Below, one piece after another: positions 43,146 through 52,718 of a stretch of 64,000 nt of DNA (position 1 is the stretch's first letter; the number at the start of each line of letters is the position of its first letter). The position numbers were made by a program, and so were the translations under genes. The stretch comes from Paracoccaceae bacterium (GTDB taxonomy: Bacteria > Pseudomonadota > Alphaproteobacteria > Rhodobacterales > Rhodobacteraceae). The DNA is taken from positions 1-64,000 of the forward strand of contig JAJEHS010000006.1 in NCBI GenBank assembly GCA_022823605.1, given 5' to 3'. The notes under the pieces are model-generated. The model was not told the origin of the DNA, ran no database searches, and was given only the letters and a program-made list of their open reading frames with translations.

Positions 43146-44160
43146 CTGGAATGCTACCTCGCCAATAAGGAGGGTAGTAAAAAAAACCATCAGTGAGGCC
43201 CTTGATTTCTGGGGCAATCCCTCCGCAATTTACCAGGAAGGCAGGGTTGCCAAGGCTCTGATAGAACGGGCTAGAGTATCAATTGGATCAATATGCGGTT
43301 TTCCTCCAGAGGATATAATCTTTACGTCAGGTGCTACAGAAGGTGCGGCTTTGGCTCTACGGGGAAAAGGTCTTCATGCCTCTGGAATTGAACATGAATG
43401 TGTTAAAGCCTGGACCAAAACCTGTCTTACCGCGGATAAGAATGGAATAGTGGAGATTAATTCACCACTAATTTCGTGCCTGCAAATAGCCAATGGTGAA
43501 ACTGGGGTTATTCAAGCAATACCCCGTGACCTACATGTTACCGATGGTACACAGGCATTGGGAAAAATTCCAACCAAGGAGATTTTTGAGCAAGTCAAGA
43601 TTGCCTTTATTTCGGCACACAAAATTGGCGGTCTCAAGGGTACAGGTGCCCTCTTGAAGAAGCCCGAGGCAGAAATCAATCCGATTATCAGAGGAGGAGG
43701 GCAGGAGTATGGATTCAGATCAGGTACTGAAAATGTACTCGGAATTATTGCCTTTGCTGCTGCATTGGAAGAAGCCGATAAGGAACTGAAAAATGGTGAG
43801 TGGGAAAGAGTTAGGGAATTAAGGGATCTTTTGGAAGATATATTACTTGATGAAGTAAAGGATATGGTCATTTTTGGTCGGGAAGCGGAAAGGCTTCCCA
43901 ATACAAGTTATTTTGCTGCGTCAGGTTGGAAAAGCGAGCAGCAAATCATAAATCTAGATCTATCGGGTTTTGCAATTTCAGCAGGGTCTGCCTGTTCCTC
44001 TGGAAAGTTGCGTTCAAGTGGCGTTTTGGAAGCAATGGGTGTTTCACCCCAACTTGTATCCTCAGCCATTCGGGTTTCACTTGGACCAGTTACAGATAGG
44101 GATGACGTGTTGAGATTTGCCAGATTGTGGATTGACAAACTTAAAAACAACAGAAGCTAA
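43123..44160 (+). CDS. Cysteine desulfurase, IscS/NifS type
   Basis: PLP enzyme that takes sulfur from cysteine. The PLP lysine is in FISAHKIGGLKGTG, and the nucleophile Cys in SAGSACSSGKL (group I, longer loop). Other blocks are FTSGATEGAALAL and GGGQEYGFRSGTENV. At 345 residues it is shorter than E. coli IscS (404). Overlaps iscR by 23 bases and precedes sufB by 48. With sufS at the end of the operon, the cluster encodes two desulfurases of different groups. Confidence 0.92.
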   Translation: MSTRTYLDWNATSPIRRVVKKTISEALDFWGNPSAIYQEGRVAKALIERARVSIGSICGFPPEDIIFTSGATEGAALALRGKGLHASGIEHECVKAWTKTCLTADKNGIVEINSPLISCLQIANGETGVIQAIPRDLHVTDGTQALGKIPTKEIFEQVKIAFISAHKIGGLKGTGALLKKPEAEINPIIRGGGQEYGFRSGTENVLGIIAFAAALEEADKELKNGEWERVRELRDLLEDILLDEVKDMVIFGREAERLPNTSYFAASGWKSEQQIINLDLSGFAISAGSACSSGKLRSSGVLEAMGVSPQLVSSAIRVSLGPVTDRDDVLRFARLWIDKLKNNRS

Positions 44161-44208
44161 ATTTGCCAGAATATTTATATAAGCATCGGAATTGAAAGGA
44201 TAGATTCC

Positions 44209-45723
44209 ATGGAAATGACAAAAATAAAGGACGGTGTGGATAAGAATACCCTGGAAACGGTCAAGTCAGTTGGAGGCAAGTACAAGCATGGCTGGGAAAC
44301 GGAAATTGAAATGGAGTTTGCTCCCAAGGGGGTCAACGAGGAAATAGTCAGGCTGATTTCCGAAAAGAATAACGAACCACAATGGATGACCGAGTGGAGA
44401 CTAAGTGCATTCAATCGATGGAAGAAAATGAAGGAACCATCCTGGGCCATGGTAAACTATCCCGAAATCAACTATCAAGATCAATATTACTATGCCAAGC
44501 CCAAAAGCATGGTGAAACGTCCAAAATCCCTTGATGAGGTTGATCCGACCCTTTTGGAAACCTATCAAAAACTGGGAATACCGCTTAAGGAACAAATGGT
44601 TCTGGCAGGGGTCGAGGGGGCATCTGAATCACCTGCCGATGCCAGAAAGGTAGCTGTTGATGCTGTATTTGATTCAGTATCAGTGGGAACAACTTTTCGG
44701 AACGAACTGCAAAAGGCAGGCGTCATTTTCTGTCCTATTTCAGAAGCCATAGAAGAGCATCCGGAACTGGTTCGAAAATATTTGGGGTCGGTTGTACCAA
44801 TTACCGACAACTATTTTGCAACTCTCAATTCCGCCGTGTTTTCCGATGGTTCCTTTGTTTATGTGCCACCTGGTGTTAGATGTCCTATGGAACTTTCCAC
44901 CTACTTCAGAATTAATGCCGAAAACACGGGTCAATTTGAAAGAACCCTGATCATTGCCGATGAAGGGTCCTATGTAAGTTACCTTGAAGGCTGTACCGCA
45001 CCACAACGTGATACCACCCAATTGCATGCCGCAGTGGTTGAACTCATCGCGCTCGAAGATGCCGAAATCAAATATTCGACCGTTCAAAACTGGTATCCCG
45101 GTGATGAAAAAGGGAAGGGTGGAATTTACAATTTTGTTACCAAAAGGGCTGATTGCCGAGGAGATCGCTCTCATGTCATGTGGACACAAGTTGAGACAGG
45201 CTCTGCAGTTACCTGGAAATATCCTTCCTGTATTTTGAGAGGAAAGGAATCTCAAGGCGAATTCTATTCCATCGCCATAACCAATAATCTCCAGCAAGCT
45301 GATACCGGTACCAAGATGATTCACTTGGGAAAAGGTTCCAAATCAAGAATTGTGTCAAAGGGAATTTCGGCAGGAAAGGCACAAAATACCTATCGTGGTC
45401 TGGTTTCTGTTCATCCCCGTGCCAGCAACTGTCGCAACTATACCCAATGTGACAGCCTGTTGATCGGGGAAAATTGTGGTGCACACACGGTACCTTATAT
45501 TGAGGTTAAAAACAATACATCCCGGGTCGAACATGAGGCAACCACTTCAAAGGTTGACGAGGATCAGCTTTTTTACTGTCGTCAAAGGGGTATTGATGAA
45601 GAAGCGGCTGTAGCTCTGGTAGTCAATGGCTTCTGCAAGGAAGTGTTACAATCGCTTCCCATGGAGTTCGCCATGGAAGCTCAACAACTGGTTGCAATTT
45701 CACTCGAAGGATCGGTTGGCTAA
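44209..45723 (+). CDS. sufB: Fe-S cluster assembly scaffold SufB
   Basis: Core subunit of the SufBCD complex that builds [Fe-S] clusters in the cytoplasm. SufB hallmarks include [30 protein letters not shown]-type region (here [11 protein letters not shown]), [13 protein letters not shown]-like [24 protein letters not shown] and [20 protein letters not shown] with the C-terminal cysteine used for assembly. 504 residues. It lies directly after the desulfurase. Next is a cupin gene rather than sufC. Confidence 0.97.
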   Translation: MEMTKIKDGVDKNTLETVKSVGGKYKHGWETEIEMEFAPKGVNEEIVRLISEKNNEPQWMTEWRLSAFNRWKKMKEPSWAMVNYPEINYQDQYYYAKPKSMVKRPKSLDEVDPTLLETYQKLGIPLKEQMVLAGVEGASESPADARKVAVDAVFDSVSVGTTFRNELQKAGVIFCPISEAIEEHPELVRKYLGSVVPITDNYFATLNSAVFSDGSFVYVPPGVRCPMELSTYFRINAENTGQFERTLIIADEGSYVSYLEGCTAPQRDTTQLHAAVVELIALEDAEIKYSTVQNWYPGDEKGKGGIYNFVTKRADCRGDRSHVMWTQVETGSAVTWKYPSCILRGKESQGEFYSIAITNNLQQADTGTKMIHLGKGSKSRIVSKGISAGKAQNTYRGLVSVHPRASNCRNYTQCDSLLIGENCGAHTVPYIEVKNNTSRVEHEATTSKVDEDQLFYCRQRGIDEEAAVALVVNGFCKEVLQSLPMEFAMEAQQLVAISLEGSVG

Positions 45724-45816
45724 ATCTTGACAAAATTACTCGGAAAGACCACTTGAGTATCGAACAATTTTCGATTTCAAGTTCAGACCTAATCATCATT
45801 AATTTATCAAGTTATC

Positions 45817-46326
45817 ATGGCCACTAATTCACCTGTTATTGACATAAATACCCTGGAACCATTCGATTTTACCTCTGAAAAGTTAAAAAAATTCGGTGGT
45901 AAAACATCTGACCTGGGCCAACCTTTCGGACTTGAAGGAATCGGGTGCAGATATTTCGAGGTTAAACCAGGCCGTAGGGCCTTTCCATTTCATAATCATT
46001 TGGGAAATGATGAGCTTTTCATTATTACTGAAGGAAATGGCATCTACAGATATGGCGACAAGACAATCGAGATTTCAGCCGGTTCGGTTTGTGGAGCACC
46101 CAGAGGTGGCAGGGAAGGGGCCCACCAGATTATCAACAACAGCGATGAAGTTTTGAAGTACCTTGCGATTTCGACCAAAAACGATCCCGATATTTGTGAA
46201 TACCCTGACAGTGATAAAATACTTGCATTTAGCATCAAGCCCGGAAAGGATTTTGAATCTGCCTACATGAAATATATCGGGCTCATGGAGAATCAGGTCA
46301 ATTATTTCCATGGTGAAGAAGAATAG
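45817..46326 (+). CDS. Cupin-domain protein inside the suf operon
   Basis: A 169-residue single cupin. Motif 1 is FPFHNHLGNDELFIITEGNGIYRYG (split here by region: HNH and the following Glu-Leu) and motif 2 GSVCGAPRGGREGAHQIIN, giving a plausible His/Glu metal site. No enzyme family is evident. It sits between sufB and sufC with 93 and 80 base gaps, all on one strand, so it is probably co-transcribed. A role in iron or sulfur handling is inferred from place only. Confidence 0.85.
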   Translation: MATNSPVIDINTLEPFDFTSEKLKKFGGKTSDLGQPFGLEGIGCRYFEVKPGRRAFPFHNHLGNDELFIITEGNGIYRYGDKTIEISAGSVCGAPRGGREGAHQIINNSDEVLKYLAISTKNDPDICEYPDSDKILAFSIKPGKDFESAYMKYIGLMENQVNYFHGEEE

Positions 46327-46406
46327 AAATTTCACTTCAAGACAGGTTTCGGCAGTAATTTCACCCAAATATTTAGCCAACTCGAAACCATATAAAGGAG
46401 TTATTT

Positions 46407-47162
46407 TTGTTAAAAATTGAAAATTTGCATGCAATTCTCGAAGAAGAGGACAAACCCATACTCAAGGGCGTCAATCTAAAGGTAAAACCAGGCGAGGTAC
46501 ATGCCATAATGGGACCAAATGGATCAGGCAAATCAACCCTGTCATATATCATTTCAGGGCGTGATGGTTATGAAGTTCCCGAAGGTTCAATTACCTACAA
46601 TGATGAAGATATCCTTGAATTGGAACCCGAAGAGAGGGCTGCCATGGGGGTCTTTCTGGCATTCCAGTATCCTGTGGAAATTCCAGGAGTTGGCAATATG
46701 ACCTTCCTTAGAACAGCCTTTAATGCAATAAAGAAAGCAAGGGGTGAGGAAGAAATCTCCGCAAGTGACTTCCTGAAGCTGGTAAGAACAAAAGCCAAGG
46801 AACTGAACATCAGTCCCGACCTATTGAAACGTCCGGTAAATTACGGGTTTTCAGGCGGGGAGAAGAAAAGAAACGAAATTTTACAAATGGCTGTTCTTGA
46901 ACCCTCCTTGTGTGTCCTGGATGAAACCGATTCCGGCTTGGATATTGATGCCATGAAGCAGGTATCTGAAGGAGTAAACGCCTTGCGAAGCCCTCACCGG
47001 GCAATAATCGTAATCACACATTACCAAAGATTATTGAACCATATACAACCTGACATTGTACATGTCATGGTTGATGGAAGTATTGTCCAATCTGGTGGAG
47101 CCCAACTTGCTTTGGATATAGAAAACAATGGGTACTCTAATATCCTCAGTAATCTGAATTGA
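46407..47162 (+). CDS. sufC: Fe-S assembly ATPase SufC
   Basis: ABC-type ATPase of the SufBCD complex. Walker A is GPNGSGKST (36-44), the signature region is GFSGGEKKRNEILQM, and Walker B/D-loop is CVLDETDSGLDIDA, the SufC form. No membrane partner; it acts in the cytoplasm with SufB and SufD. Start is TTG 46407 with AAGGAG six bases upstream. 251 residues. Confidence 0.97.
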   Translation: MLKIENLHAILEEEDKPILKGVNLKVKPGEVHAIMGPNGSGKSTLSYIISGRDGYEVPEGSITYNDEDILELEPEERAAMGVFLAFQYPVEIPGVGNMTFLRTAFNAIKKARGEEEISASDFLKLVRTKAKELNISPDLLKRPVNYGFSGGEKKRNEILQMAVLEPSLCVLDETDSGLDIDAMKQVSEGVNALRSPHRAIIVITHYQRLLNHIQPDIVHVMVDGSIVQSGGAQLALDIENNGYSNILSNLN

Positions 47163-47213
47163 TTTCAATCCACCTTAATGAACAAAATTATTTTAGAGAA
47201 GTAGCTTCTGATC

Positions 47214-48431
47214 ATGTTGACTGAAAACAAGGACGGATACAATTTCCCGAAAAGAGGGGATGAATACTGGAAGTTTACCAAGCCCGACCAATTTGTGGAA
47301 ATTTCCAAGCAGGCTTGTCAGACCCAGTTTCAGAATAACATAAATGCCCAGTCTCCTGCACAGGCAACAGCATTATACAATTTGGATGGTATGGGCAAAA
47401 TCGAGTTTGTCCTGCAACCCAACGAGCTTTTGTTCGATCAATCCGACAGGAGAATTACCAGTACCCTGGAGTTAGGATTAAAAAACCTCTATCAAGGAAA
47501 ATCTTCATGGATAGATGACATTGCAGGTGTTATCGAAAACAGAATTCAGAAACCGATTCCCAGACCGTTTGCCAAATACTGCATTGATCATAGTCAAATA
47601 GGCCTTTGCCTTTGGGCCAAGGGAGAAATCGTTGATCCCGTAATTTTGAGTTATGGGGAAGGTTTCGCTGGAGGTGAACATTTGATCCACAACATCATCA
47701 GGGTTTCTTCCGGTGCCAAGTTAACCCTGGTTGAGATTGGCAATCCGTGGTCGGGGGTGAACATGGTCAATGAGGTTCATGTCGAACCCAATGGAGAATT
47801 CAACCATATCAGAATTGCTGTTGGAAATACTGAGGCCCAAAGTCTTATCCACCAATATGCCAAGGTCGATGAAGCAGCCTCCCTTAAATCCTTTTCTCTT
47901 TTCGGAAACTCTCCCTTGACCAGAAATGAACATATAATCGAACTGCCAGGGAATGATGCCAATGCACATGTGTCGGGTGTATTTGTGGGTAGCGGCAATG
48001 TTTCACAGGATGATACGGTATTCATCAGACACGAAGGGCTTAATGGTACCAGCCGGCAGGTTTTCCGAAAAGTCCTTAACAACGGGGCAACCGGTGTATT
48101 TCAAGGTAAAATTCATGTGAACCCGGGATCTCAGAAAACCGATGGATATCAAAAAAGCCAGGCATTGCTTCTGGATGAAAAAAGCCAGTTTCTTGTAAAG
48201 CCGGAACTTGAAATCTATGCCGATGATGTTTCTTGTTCCCATGGCTCTACCTGTGGCAGCATTGATAACAACTCACTCTATTACCTTCGATCCAGGGGAA
48301 TCTCGAAAGATGAAGCCATATCAATGTTATCACTCGGATTCTTGAAGGAAGTTCTGGATGAAATCGAAAGTGAAGTAATTGTCGAAAGCCTTGGGGAGTT
48401 GCTGACTGACATGGTCAACAATGCCATCTGA
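47214..48431 (+). CDS. sufD: Fe-S assembly protein SufD
   Basis: SufB paralogue completing the SufBCD scaffold. The N-terminal region is variable (PKRGDEYWKFTKPDQF); the beta-helix core includes QKTDGYQKSQALLLDEKSQFLVKPELEIYADDVSCSHGST, of which the DDVSCSHGS segment is the SufD hallmark, followed by YYLRSRGISKDEA. 405 residues. Its last base is shared with the start of the first Yip1 gene, so translation is coupled. Confidence 0.95.
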   Translation: MLTENKDGYNFPKRGDEYWKFTKPDQFVEISKQACQTQFQNNINAQSPAQATALYNLDGMGKIEFVLQPNELLFDQSDRRITSTLELGLKNLYQGKSSWIDDIAGVIENRIQKPIPRPFAKYCIDHSQIGLCLWAKGEIVDPVILSYGEGFAGGEHLIHNIIRVSSGAKLTLVEIGNPWSGVNMVNEVHVEPNGEFNHIRIAVGNTEAQSLIHQYAKVDEAASLKSFSLFGNSPLTRNEHIIELPGNDANAHVSGVFVGSGNVSQDDTVFIRHEGLNGTSRQVFRKVLNNGATGVFQGKIHVNPGSQKTDGYQKSQALLLDEKSQFLVKPELEIYADDVSCSHGSTCGSIDNNSLYYLRSRGISKDEAISMLSLGFLKEVLDEIESEVIVESLGELLTDMVNNAI

Positions 48432-48919
48432 TGTCGCTAGTTCAAGATACCTTCCTGACTTACAGTTCACCAAGGAAAACCATAAGGTCTCGATTAGCTT
48501 CTACCAGTGAAGCAGACGCCTTGATTTATTTGATGATGGGATTGGTATTTAATTTCATAGGCTCAATACCACTCCTCCTTGATTCCTCAGGAGAAATTCC
48601 CATCACGGCATTTCTTTCTGCAAACTTTATTGGTGTCGTAATCTTTGCACCACTGCTATTTTATTTTATTTCCGTTTTAGGTAAATTTGCAGTTATGATT
48701 CTGGGATGGCGGATCAGGTGGATTCACTCGAGAATTGCATTGTTTTGGGCATTTTTTATTGTATTTCCCCTAATCATGGCAAAGGGAATGATTACATATG
48801 TTCCAATGAAACATGGCGAAATCCTGCAAGATGTTTTTTCCATTTTGATCTTTGCCATTTTTCTGACCATTTGGTTTTTGGGACTGCACGAAGCAAACAA
48901 ACTTAAAGATCATATATGA
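48431..48919 (+). CDS. Yip1-like membrane protein
   Basis: A 162-residue protein with four or five predicted membrane helices (ALIYLMMGLVFNFIGSIPLLL, AFLSANFIGVVIFAPLLFYF, ALFWAFFIVFPLIMAKGM, VFSILIFAIFLTIWFLGL). It fits the Yip1 family loosely. One of two such proteins at this place of Rhodobacterales suf operons. Overlaps sufD by one base and the next gene by four. Function unknown; a membrane anchor for cluster delivery is only speculation. Confidence 0.82.
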   Translation: MSLVQDTFLTYSSPRKTIRSRLASTSEADALIYLMMGLVFNFIGSIPLLLDSSGEIPITAFLSANFIGVVIFAPLLFYFISVLGKFAVMILGWRIRWIHSRIALFWAFFIVFPLIMAKGMITYVPMKHGEILQDVFSILIFAIFLTIWFLGLHEANKLKDHI

Positions 48920-49491
48920 CAAACGATTTGCAGCAATTGATTACCACAACCCTGAGAGACCCAAGGGGAGCAGCCAAACAAGCCCAGGTATATGTCCTTT
49001 CCATTACCCAACTATTGCAGTTGGCAGTTTTGGTATGTCTTGTGGGTTCCATTTTAACGTCACTGCAAATTTCATTATATCCTACTGATAACCCTCCGGC
49101 TTCTCCCCTTGGTAATTTTACACCCTTTTCAGTTGCATTTTACGGTTTTTTGAGTTTTGCTATTTTAACTTTGGGAACCTTTCTCGGTGGAAAGCTTTTC
49201 GGAGGCAAGGGCACCCTGCCGGCTACGCTATTTAGCTTGACCCTTATCCAATCCATAATGGTTGGAATTCAAATAATAAATCTAGTTGCTGGCTTGATTC
49301 TACCGGCAACGATTGCAAGCTGGATAGGTATAGTCGGGTTTGCCTATTTCATCTTTCTCTTTTGTATTTTTGTTGCTGAATTACACAGGTTCCGGTCCCC
49401 ATTCATGGTATTTCTTGGTTCCTTGGGGTTTTTCCTTATTTTGGTCCTGGTATTCGGTTCAATCGTCCTTTGGTTGGTGGCAAGTGTTTAG
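48916..49491 (+). CDS. Yip1 family membrane protein
   Basis: A 191-residue membrane protein with five hydrophobic segments: LLQLAVLVCLVGSILTSL, FSVAFYGFLSFAILTLGTF, LFSLTLIQSIMVGIQIINL, WIGIVGFAYFIFLFCIFVA and FLGSLGFFLILVLVFG. GGKLFGGKGTLPATLFS is a Yip1-type loop. Overlaps its paralogue by four bases (ATGA) and the sufS start by eight bases. Function unknown, but the tight coupling with sufD and sufS is clear. Confidence 0.85.
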   Translation: MTNDLQQLITTTLRDPRGAAKQAQVYVLSITQLLQLAVLVCLVGSILTSLQISLYPTDNPPASPLGNFTPFSVAFYGFLSFAILTLGTFLGGKLFGGKGTLPATLFSLTLIQSIMVGIQIINLVAGLILPATIASWIGIVGFAYFIFLFCIFVAELHRFRSPFMVFLGSLGFFLILVLVFGSIVLWLVASV

Positions 49492-50713
49492 TACAGAAGA
49501 AATTCAAAGGATAAGGGACGAATTCCCAATCCTTGCGAGAAAAGTTAACCAAAATCAACTGGTTTATCTCGACAATGGGGCTTCATCCCAGAAACCTCGC
49601 CAAGTCATTGATGCAATAGGTAACTTTTACCAAAATGAATATGCCAACGTACATCGGGGATTACACTACCTCTCCAATATTGCTACTGAAAAGTATGAGG
49701 AGGTCAGAAGCAAGATTGCTAAGTTCATCAACGCCCAAAAGACTGATGAAATCATATACACCAGCGGATCGACTGAGGGCATAAATATTGTAGCTTACAG
49801 CTGGGCCTGGCCTAGGTTGAATGCAGGAGACGAGGTAATCCTGTCTGTACTTGAGCATCACGCTAATATCGTGCCCTGGAATTTTCTGAGAGAACGAAGC
49901 GGGATTGTTATAAAGTGGGTTGAACCGGATCAATTCGGCAATTTGGACCCTCTGGCTTTTCAGGATCAAATCACCAACAAGACCAAATTGATTTCGGTAA
50001 CCCAGGTATCGAATGTGCTGGGTACGGTTGTTGATGTTAAATCAATAATTGAAATTGGGCACAATTTTGGCATACCCGTTTTGGTCGATGCTTCCCAATC
50101 AGCAGTACATCAAGCCATAGATGTGCAGAACCTCGATGTCGATTTTCTTGTTTTTACCGGTCATAAGATTTACGGCCCAACTGCATCTGGTGCATTGTAT
50201 GTCAAAGAGAAACATCTGGGAGATTTTGTACCTTTCAAAGGTGGGGGTGACATGATTGATGAGGTAACCAGGGACCATATTGTATATGCAAAGCCACCGC
50301 GAATGCTTGAAGCAGGTACACCGGCAATTGCTCAAATGATTGGCTTGGGAGTTGCCATTGATTATGTAACCGCACTCGGAATGGATAAAATACAAGCTCA
50401 CGAAAAATCGGTAAGGGATTATACCCTAGAACGATTTGCGGAATTAAATTGGCTCAAATTACATGGTTCTCCCAAGGATCAGGCAGCGATTTTTTCTTTT
50501 ACAATGGGGGAAGTTGCTCATCCGCATGATTTATCGACCATACTTGATCAAAAGGGGATTGCCGTGAGGGCAGGGCATCATTGCGCCCAACCTCTCATGA
50601 ATTTTCTAGGTGTCAACGCCACTTGCCGAGCCTCGTTTGCCTTGTACAACACCAAGGAAGAAGTGGACAAATTGGTTGATGGATTAATTCTGTGCAGAAA
50701 GCTCTTTGACTGA
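49484..50713 (+). CDS. sufS: Cysteine desulfurase SufS
   Basis: Group II cysteine desulfurase supplying sulfur to SufBCD. Blocks are VYLDNGASSQKPRQVIDA, YANVHRGLHYLS, TSGSTEGINIVAYSW, the PLP lysine in FTGHKIYGPTASGALY and the nucleophile Cys in RAGHHCAQPLM. The frame extends back to 49340, but GTG 49484 starts the normal N-terminus (409 residues) and overlaps the Yip1 stop. No sufE, sufA or sufT follows; the next gene is phoR. Confidence 0.94.
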   Translation: MFSTEEIQRIRDEFPILARKVNQNQLVYLDNGASSQKPRQVIDAIGNFYQNEYANVHRGLHYLSNIATEKYEEVRSKIAKFINAQKTDEIIYTSGSTEGINIVAYSWAWPRLNAGDEVILSVLEHHANIVPWNFLRERSGIVIKWVEPDQFGNLDPLAFQDQITNKTKLISVTQVSNVLGTVVDVKSIIEIGHNFGIPVLVDASQSAVHQAIDVQNLDVDFLVFTGHKIYGPTASGALYVKEKHLGDFVPFKGGGDMIDEVTRDHIVYAKPPRMLEAGTPAIAQMIGLGVAIDYVTALGMDKIQAHEKSVRDYTLERFAELNWLKLHGSPKDQAAIFSFTMGEVAHPHDLSTILDQKGIAVRAGHHCAQPLMNFLGVNATCRASFALYNTKEEVDKLVDGLILCRKLFD

Positions 50714-50758
50714 CTTTTTGCATGTCAATTTTCTGATCGAATACGATTTACCGTCATC

Positions 50759-51820
50759 ATGACAGAACCTGTTTGTCCAATTGAAGAAGTAATAGCCGGA
50801 TTCCCCATCCCGGTAATTCTTGTTGACAAATCCATGATGATAATTTCAACCAATTCCGAGGCGACAAAGTACTTTAACTCACCAATGGTTGGGAACTCCC
50901 TCTATTTGCTGTTCAGGCAGCCGGAAGTACTGAAGTGTATCAGGGAATCGCTTTCTGAAGGGGAAGTCAAGGTTGCAAATATCATTGAAACCAGAAATGA
51001 AATTGAAAAAAGCCTCACACTCATGTTCAATCCTATTGATTTGAATTCTCAGGAAGAGAAGGTACTGGTGATTTCCTTGATCGATGAATCCATTAGGGGA
51101 AGTGCCGAACAAATGAGAAGGGATTTTGTTGCCAATGTCAGCCATGAGCTCAAAACTCCACTCACATCATTGTCTGGATTTATTGAAACTCTGAAAAACG
51201 ATAGTTGGGATGATCCTCAAGCCAGAATAAAATTCCTCGAAATAATGGAATACGAAGCCTTTCGCATGAACAGGCTGGTTAGTGATTTGTTGTCTCTTTC
51301 AAAAGTCGAAGTAAAAGAAACTACAGAGCCATCCAGGGAAGTTAATCTCAGTGATGTGTTGGATATAGCCAAGAATACCATGCGGCCTCTAACACAAAAA
51401 TATGAAACCCGTATCCTTATAAGTGGATTGAATTCGAATTTTGCAATTCGGGGAGACAAGGATCAACTCATTCAGGTATTCAACAACCTTTTGGAAAATG
51501 CTATAAAGTACGGTCCAGCCAAGGGAAACGTTGAATTGAATTGTGAACTGGTGAAAGAAAATTATCTGGCCAATCAGGACCATGTCAAGATTGATATCAG
51601 GGATTACGGAAACGGATTTGATCCCATACACATACCCAGACTTACTGAGAGGTTTTACAGGATAGACAAACACCGTTCTCGGGAAGTAGGTGGTACCGGG
51701 TTAGGTCTGGCAATTGTTAAACATATATTGAACCGACATCGTGGAAGGTTGGAAATTTCCAGTGATATTGGCAAGGGAAGCGTGTTCTCGGTAATCCTTC
51801 CCTTACTGTCTCAAAACTAG
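50759..51820 (+). CDS. phoR: Phosphate regulon sensor kinase PhoR
   Basis: Histidine kinase of the phosphate response. Residues 8-110 form a PAS-like domain; no membrane segment is visible, so it would be cytoplasmic or peripherally bound. The phospho-acceptor is His129 in FVANVSHELKTPLTSL. ATP-binding N, G1, F and G2 boxes are VFNNLLENAIKYG, DIRDYGNGFD, LTERFYRID and GGTGLGLAIVKHIL. 353 residues. It precedes pstB-phoU-phoB, and its cognate regulator PhoB is encoded at the end. Confidence 0.93.
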   Translation: MTEPVCPIEEVIAGFPIPVILVDKSMMIISTNSEATKYFNSPMVGNSLYLLFRQPEVLKCIRESLSEGEVKVANIIETRNEIEKSLTLMFNPIDLNSQEEKVLVISLIDESIRGSAEQMRRDFVANVSHELKTPLTSLSGFIETLKNDSWDDPQARIKFLEIMEYEAFRMNRLVSDLLSLSKVEVKETTEPSREVNLSDVLDIAKNTMRPLTQKYETRILISGLNSNFAIRGDKDQLIQVFNNLLENAIKYGPAKGNVELNCELVKENYLANQDHVKIDIRDYGNGFDPIHIPRLTERFYRIDKHRSREVGGTGLGLAIVKHILNRHRGRLEISSDIGKGSVFSVILPLLSQN

Positions 51821-51838
51821 TTGATGGAAAAAACCACA

Positions 51839-51880
51839 TTTTGTGAGATTGTCAAATTTCACAAAACCTTCAAGTTTTGT
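51839..51880 (+). promoter_or_regulatory. Two overlapping hairpins between phoR and pstB
   Basis: TTTTGTGA (51839-51846) pairs with TCACAAAA (51859-51866), while ACAAAAC (51861-51867) pairs with GTTTTGT (51874-51880). The shared arm makes the two hairpins mutually exclusive. Could be an attenuator, a weak terminator of phoR, or part of a promoter region. No clear Pho box was found. Confidence 0.35.
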
Positions 51881-51942
51881 TGTTTCAATAGCTGCAATTT
51901 TGGATTAGATTATTATGACTGAATTCTAGTAGTGAAACCAAA

Positions 51943-52704
51943 GTGTCCAGAAATAAGATAACGACCAGAAACGTAAGTGTTTCCTATTCCGGAAAACAGG
52001 CTTTGTTTGATGTATCACTCGACATCCAGGATAAAACCGTTACGTCGTTGATTGGCCCTTCGGGTTGTGGTAAATCCACTTTTCTGAGGTGTATCAACCG
52101 TATGAATGATACCATACCCCAATGTCAGGTTAGTGGCCGAATAGAAATTGATGGTGAAGATATCCACAAGAAGTCGGTTGACCCCGTTCTGTTAAGAGCA
52201 AGGGTTGGAATGGTTTTTCAGAAACCCAACCCTTTTCCGAAATCAATATTCGACAATGTGGCTTATGGACCAAGAATTCACGGTTTGGCCAATAACAAGC
52301 AGGAGCTGGAAGAAATTGTGCATAAGTCATTGAGAAATGCCGCACTATGGGATGAAGTCAAGGATCGTTTACAGGAACCGGGAACCGGGCTGTCGGGTGG
52401 ACAGCAACAGCGTTTGTGTATCGCCAGGGCAATTGCGACACAACCTGAGGTATTGTTAATGGATGAACCCTGTTCAGCACTGGACCCAATTGCAACTTCA
52501 CAGATCGAGGACCTGATTGACCAGTTGAAGAATGATTATACAGTGGTAATTGTAACGCACTCAATGTCGCAGGCTGCTAGGATAAGCCAGATGACCGCAT
52601 TTTTCCATCTCGGGTATTTGATCGAGCAAAATGCGACAAATGTTATTTTTACTAACCCTTCCGACGAAAAAACCGAAAGCTATATCACCGGTAGAATAGG
52701 TTGA
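51943..52704 (+). CDS. pstB: Phosphate ABC transporter ATPase PstB
   Basis: ATPase of the high-affinity phosphate importer. Walker A is GPSGCGKST (38-46), the PstB-type RCINRMND follows, the signature is [14 protein letters not shown] and Walker [14 protein letters not shown]-terminal [18 protein letters not shown] is typical. 253 residues from GTG 51943. The membrane subunits pstC/pstA and binding protein pstS, usually just upstream, are not in the window. Confidence 0.95.
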   Translation: MSRNKITTRNVSVSYSGKQALFDVSLDIQDKTVTSLIGPSGCGKSTFLRCINRMNDTIPQCQVSGRIEIDGEDIHKKSVDPVLLRARVGMVFQKPNPFPKSIFDNVAYGPRIHGLANNKQELEEIVHKSLRNAALWDEVKDRLQEPGTGLSGGQQQRLCIARAIATQPEVLLMDEPCSALDPIATSQIEDLIDQLKNDYTVVIVTHSMSQAARISQMTAFFHLGYLIEQNATNVIFTNPSDEKTESYITGRIG

Positions 52705-52718
52705 TTAAGGAGTTTCAA

